From NCBI GenBank assembly GCA_002387735.1, contig DGKJ01000052.1:19116-28431 (forward strand): 9,316 nucleotides of DNA, given 5' to 3'. A program made the translations under genes and the position numbers. Positions 5,656 through 9,316 of this stretch are shown one piece after another. Position 1 is the stretch's first letter. Each line of letters starts with the position of its first letter. The DNA comes from Bacteriovoracaceae bacterium UBA4573 (lineage in GTDB: Bacteria; Bdellovibrionota; UBA1018; UBA923). The notes beneath the pieces were generated by a model. The model was not told the origin of the DNA. It made no database searches and saw only the letters and a list, made by a program, of their open reading frames with translations.

Positions 5656-8600
5656 CCTGTCATAAGAACGATAAAGGCCCGGAAACTTTCGACGTAAAAA
5701 CTCTGAAATATCATCGAGTACCGCGATGGCCGACGGAAATACAAACGCGGTGAGTAGCGAACCAAAAGCGAGGCCCCACCCCAGTGCCAGCGCAATCGGA
5801 ACAACAAACCGATCTAAGCCCCCAATTCCGTAGGCAGTGGGTAAAAGGCCAGCCACGGTCGTTGTAGTGGTCAGAAAAATCGGGCGAATTCGAAGCTTGG
5901 CAGTTTGAATAATGCTTTCGAACCGATCCATTCCATTGATACGTCGTTGATTTACAAAGTCGACGAAAACGATCGCATTATTCACGATCACGCCACCCAA
6001 TGCGATAATGCCGAGCATCGACATGAAGCTCAACGGCAAGCCGTGAAAGAATAGTGTCCAAATCACCGAAATAATACCGAGCGGAAGAGTGATCAACACC
6101 AATAGGGGTTGCAGTAGCTGTTTGAAGGTCATTACTAAGATCAGAAAAATGGCAAAAAAAGCGATTCCAAAGGCCCTCATGAGTGACTTCAAGCTTTCCT
6201 GAGTGTCTTCGTCTTCTCCGCCAAAGGCGATCGTTACATTCGGAAATTTTTGGTTGAGGTCAGGAAGCATTGCCCGCACAGCGTTATTTGCCTCTAGTGC
6301 GCTACTCTTCGTTACGTCAACCTCCGCAGTGACCTTGACCTGGCGTTGATTGGCTTCGTGTTCATAAACCGCAAGCGACTGAGCTTCAGAGATTCTAGCC
6401 ACGCTGGCAAGTGGAACAAGATTGCCAAAAGAGTTGGGTACCAGAATTTCGCGAAGTACATTTTCTTCGCTGCGTTGTTTTTCGAGCAACGAAACTCTTA
6501 CGTCAATTTCTTCATCGAGATTGCGTACGGAAGTGGCAACAATTCCTTCGAAAGCCGCCCGAACGGTGGTGCCAATTCCGGCCACAGTCAAACCGGCCGC
6601 TGCGGCTTCGGTGGGGTTTACGGCTACTCGTAATTCGGGTTTGCCGAGCACGTAGGAATCGTTAATGTCTGTTACGCCGGTAACGCCCGTTAATAACTGT
6701 TTCAGTTCTTTTACAGCCGGCATGATATCTTCGTAAGTTTTACCGCGCACGCCGATGCTGACTGGTTTACCAGTCGGCGGGCCAGGGCTAACTCGCTCGA
6801 AGCTCACGCGCACGAAGTCTTTGGGTGTTCCGCCTATTTGGCGAGCAGCCTCGATAATTTCAATCGCCTTTCGTTTTCGCTCGGTCTCGGGCGTCAAGAA
6901 AACCGTAATTTGGGCATATTCGCTCCCACGCTTGGTGTTGGGATCGTTTGGATCTTGTTGTTGAATGCCAATGCTAGTGATGTAATTTTTAACTTCGTTT
7001 TTTGGTAACTGTTCGACAATTTTTTCGAGCTGTTTGGTGAGGCGGGCCGTAGTTTCGAGACTAGAACCCACTTTGGCTTGAGCGCGAATGAAAAATATTT
7101 CAATGCCCTCTGGCGGAAACAAGATAAACCGCATTCCCTTGACCGCTAAACCAATGCTACTCGAAAAAACAAAAACCAACGCAAGCATCATGACCCAGCG
7201 GTGGCGCAGGGTCACGGTGAGCAACTTAATGTAGCGAGGCACCACCCAGCTTTCCCAAAAACCCCGGGTTTTTAAAAGTGTGCTGTCGAGTTTTTGCCGA
7301 ACCCGTGATCGACTCTTGCGTTCGCCCCCATTGGCGGCAACCGATGGTACACGAACGAATCGGGCAATGTGACCGGGAAGAATAAAAAAACCTTCAAACA
7401 AACTAATGAGGAGCGCGCAAATAACGCCAAGCGGAATTTCTCGTACGAATTTACCAAAAATTCCACTCATGAACATCATGGGCAAAAAGGCTACGATCGT
7501 GGTTAGCACCGACGCGGTGACAGGGGCCACCATTTGAGAGGCGCCTTCGATTGCCGCAGCTCGAGGTTCCATGCCCTCTTCGATAAGGCGAACTGAATTG
7601 TCTGTGACGACGATGGCGTCATCAACCAACATGCCGGAAACGATAATCAAGCCCAGCATTGAAATGAGGTTAATGCTAAAACCCATCCACTGAAAGATCA
7701 GCATGGTGCCCAAAAACGCAAAAGGTATTCCCAATGAAACGATCAAAGCTACCCGTATTGGCAAAATAAGCGACAGCAAAAAAAGTACCAGTACAAGACC
7801 GATCATGAGGTTGCCGGTGAGAATATTTAGACGCCTTCGTATGAATTCCGACATGTCGTTGAGAAAACTCAGCTTCACACGCGGATCTAGGTTTTTTCCA
7901 ATCTGGTTCAGTTTGGTTTTAAGACTGTCGACCAGGGTAATGGCGTCGGCTTTTTCTTTTTTTAATACCGTAAGACCGAACGCCGGAAGACCGTCAGTGC
8001 CGTTAATGGTCGTAGCGCGCTCGAGATCGTCGTAAACTTTAGCGACATCTCCTACGCGCACTCCCTGGGCAAGGTCATTGGCGCGAATCACAGTTTTTCG
8101 AACATCTTCTAGAGTGAGGAAGTCACCGATAGTGCGAACAATTCGCTCGTCTCTTTCCGGGTGCTCGGGGTCCGCCTCTACGGTTCCACCGGGAATAGAA
8201 ACGTTCTGACCCTTGAGCGATCGAATCAAATCGTCGAGCGAGAGTCGGTAGCGAGCAAGTTTATTTTGATCTGCCTCCACTCTAATTTCTAAGTCACGCA
8301 AGCCTCGATGCACTACGCGCGCAACCCCGGGGATCGCTTCAATTTCATTTTCAAGATGCTTGGCGACTTTGCGAAGTTCCAAATCGGTCATCGCTCCCGA
8401 CACAGACACTTCAATGATAGGAGACTGTTTAGACTGAACGGCAGTGACGATTGGGCGTTCGGCATCGATCGGAAGATCGTCAAACCGGTCAATGACGTCT
8501 TGAATATCGGTTTTGCCTTCCTGTTCAGACGTCTGGTCAGGGTCGAGAGTCACCACGATGCCGCTTCGGCCTTCGACTGAACCCGAGATTACTTTTTTAA

Positions 8601-8832
8601 TTCCATCGACTTCTTTAATTTCCTGTTCGAGGGGATTAGTGATGAGTTTTTCGATCTCCTCCGGCGCCGCTCCTGGAAAAATCGTATTCACAGTGATGAT
8701 GTCAAAACTAACGTTCGGGAACACTTCGCGTTGTATAAGGGTCATAGAAACTAACCCAGCCAACACGACAAACACGGTGAGTAAGTCACCGAAAACTTGT
8801 TGATTTACGAAAAACGCGATGACCCGTTTCAT
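5653..8832 (-). CDS. RND-family efflux transporter, inner-membrane permease subunit
   Basis: A 1059-residue protein of the AcrB/MMPL-like RND superfamily, full length for the class. It has the usual duplicated layout: a first transmembrane helix (about 10-32), a large periplasmic loop, a helix bundle (about 340-490), a basic cytoplasmic linker (about 500-520), then a second copy with its own first helix (about 545-565), second loop and bundle (about 885-1040). The proton-relay motif GMLVDDAIVV holds Asp404 and Asp405, matching AcrB Asp407/408. The second-half relay segment reads GVIVNNAIVFVDF, so the site of AcrB Lys940 is Asn951. The GGEDED stretch near 871 and the RPIFLTTTTT segment near 983 are typical of the family. 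It exports small molecules using proton influx together with an adaptor and a TolC-type channel. It starts 2 bases after the TolC-like stop, so the two are one operon. The substrate is not evident. Confidence 0.95.
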   Translation of the reverse strand: MKRVIAFFVNQQVFGDLLTVFVVLAGLVSMTLIQREVFPNVSFDIITVNTIFPGAAPEEIEKLITNPLEQEIKEVDGIKKVISGSVEGRSGIVVTLDPDQTSEQEGKTDIQDVIDRFDDLPIDAERPIVTAVQSKQSPIIEVSVSGAMTDLELRKVAKHLENEIEAIPGVARVVHRGLRDLEIRVEADQNKLARYRLSLDDLIRSLKGQNVSIPGGTVEADPEHPERDERIVRTIGDFLTLEDVRKTVIRANDLAQGVRVGDVAKVYDDLERATTINGTDGLPAFGLTVLKKEKADAITLVDSLKTKLNQIGKNLDPRVKLSFLNDMSEFIRRRLNILTGNLMIGLVLVLFLLSLILPIRVALIVSLGIPFAFLGTMLIFQWMGFSINLISMLGLIIVSGMLVDDAIVVTDNSVRLIEEGMEPRAAAIEGASQMVAPVTASVLTTIVAFLPMMFMSGIFGKFVREIPLGVICALLISLFEGFFILPGHIARFVRVPSVAANGGERKSRSRVRQKLDSTLLKTRGFWESWVVPRYIKLLTVTLRHRWVMMLALVFVFSSSIGLAVKGMRFILFPPEGIEIFFIRAQAKVGSSLETTARLTKQLEKIVEQLPKNEVKNYITSIGIQQQDPNDPNTKRGSEYAQITVFLTPETERKRKAIEIIEAARQIGGTPKDFVRVSFERVSPGPPTGKPVSIGVRGKTYEDIMPAVKELKQLLTGVTGVTDINDSYVLGKPELRVAVNPTEAAAAGLTVAGIGTTVRAAFEGIVATSVRNLDEEIDVRVSLLEKQRSEENVLREILVPNSFGNLVPLASVARISEAQSLAVYEHEANQRQVKVTAEVDVTKSSALEANNAVRAMLPDLNQKFPNVTIAFGGEDEDTQESLKSLMRAFGIAFFAIFLILVMTFKQLLQPLLVLITLPLGIISVIWTLFFHGLPLSFMSMLGIIALGGVIVNNAIVFVDFVNQRRINGMDRFESIIQTAKLRIRPIFLTTTTTVAGLLPTAYGIGGLDRFVVPIALALGWGLAFGSLLTAFVFPSAIAVLDDISEFLRRKFPGLYRSYDR

Positions 8833-8834
8833 AT

Positions 8835-9316
8835 TTAGAGATCCTTAGTGAGAAACTGTTTAGCTTTCGCTGGGAGTTTTTTTCCAAGTTGATTGCTTAG
8901 ATGGAAAACATGCCAACTTGCAATTCGACGCTCGATATCAATTGTCCGGTAATCAATATCGGCCAACGCGGCGTCGTCACCCGATTGAATGACCCCGATC
9001 GTGGTGGTGCGTCCAATGCGAAAGCGCTCCTCTTCTAGAGCTGCTCTTCGAAGTTGGTTGTTATAGGCGGTTTCTCGAAGTTTGGCTCCGTCAACTAGAC
9101 GTCGAAGATCGGCACACGCGTTGAGCCAGTCAATTTTGAGTTGATCGGTTGATGCGCTGGCAAGTGCCGCTAGTCGTTCAGCATTAGCTCGATTGATCGA
9201 TGCTTCGGCGCGTTCCAAATGTTGGCCTAAACTATATTGAAGTTGAATGCCAATCTGATATGCCGGGTGTTTTCCGGTGCGCATTTCAGTAAATGCCCGA
9301 GACTCCTGCTTGGGGT
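8835..9316 (-). CDS. TolC-family outer-membrane efflux protein, C-terminal part
   Basis: The frame is open to the window edge, so the 5' end lies beyond it; 159 complete residues precede the stop. They match the second half of a TolC/OEP protein. A beta-strand segment YQIGIQLQYSLG stands where the family has 'vGl.ls.PLf', followed by a long alanine-rich coiled-coil helix (ERAEASINRANAERLAAL and onward). Next comes the second helix with the EEERFRIGRTT turn, as in the family 'E.RY..G..s', ending in a NQLGK segment near the usual last residues. Such proteins form trimeric channels across the outer membrane and periplasm. The short lysine-rich tail (KKLPAKAKQFLTKDL) closes the protein. An ATG at 9284 is internal, because the upstream codons continue the same domain. 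The RND gene follows after 2 bases, making it the partner pump. Confidence 0.85.
   Translation of the reverse strand, partial: PKQESRAFTEMRTGKHPAYQIGIQLQYSLGQHLERAEASINRANAERLAALASASTDQLKIDWLNACADLRRLVDGAKLRETAYNNQLRRAALEEERFRIGRTTTIGVIQSGDDAALADIDYRTIDIERRIASWHVFHLSNQLGKKLPAKAKQFLTKDL

Overview
The window is protein-coding almost throughout and has the look of a Gram-negative chromosome. It carries an RND inner-membrane pump with a TolC-type outer-membrane partner, Sec signal peptides that lack a lipobox, and GGAG/AGGA-type ribosome binding sites. GC content looks close to even. An NFACT-R protein, a secreted M14 peptidase, an orphan peptide-binding protein, a soluble P450 and a stand-alone SWIB protein together suggest a deltaproteobacterium-like lineage such as Bdellovibrionota. 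That placement rests on gene content alone and is tentative. No RNA gene, mobile element, CRISPR array or long repeat was seen.

Left block (1-1382, plus strand): the 3' end of an NFACT-R (DUF814) protein, then a small multi-spanning permease with a nickel/cobalt-type HX4DH motif, then a single-domain rhodanese. The three genes are closely packed and probably co-transcribed. The rhodanese stop overlaps the stop of the next gene, which lies on the opposite strand.

Middle block (1375-5328): an orphan family 5 (OppA/DppA/MppA-type) solute-binding protein on the minus strand is divergent from a two-gene plus-strand unit. That unit encodes a secreted M14 zinc carboxypeptidase and a soluble cytochrome P450, whose start lies inside the peptidase gene. 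The 86-base gap between the divergent genes is the only place that could hold both promoters. A secreted peptidase facing a periplasmic peptide-binding protein suggests a peptide-processing and capture pair, possibly acting on murein peptides. This is inference.

Right block (5333-9316, minus strand): the transcription order is TolC-family outer-membrane protein (5' end outside the window), RND permease, then a small SWIB-domain protein. The first two are separated by 2 bases and form an efflux operon. The periplasmic adaptor that such pumps need is not in the window and may lie upstream of the TolC-like gene. The SWIB gene has a candidate promoter overlapping the end of the RND gene and a 13-base palindrome near its predicted transcription start, so it may be expressed independently.

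No stretch longer than 86 bases lacks a gene. I did not find a clearly new system. The most interesting points are the peptidase/binding-protein/P450 cluster, the basic residue at the peptidase specificity position, and the SWIB gene with its own putative control region.
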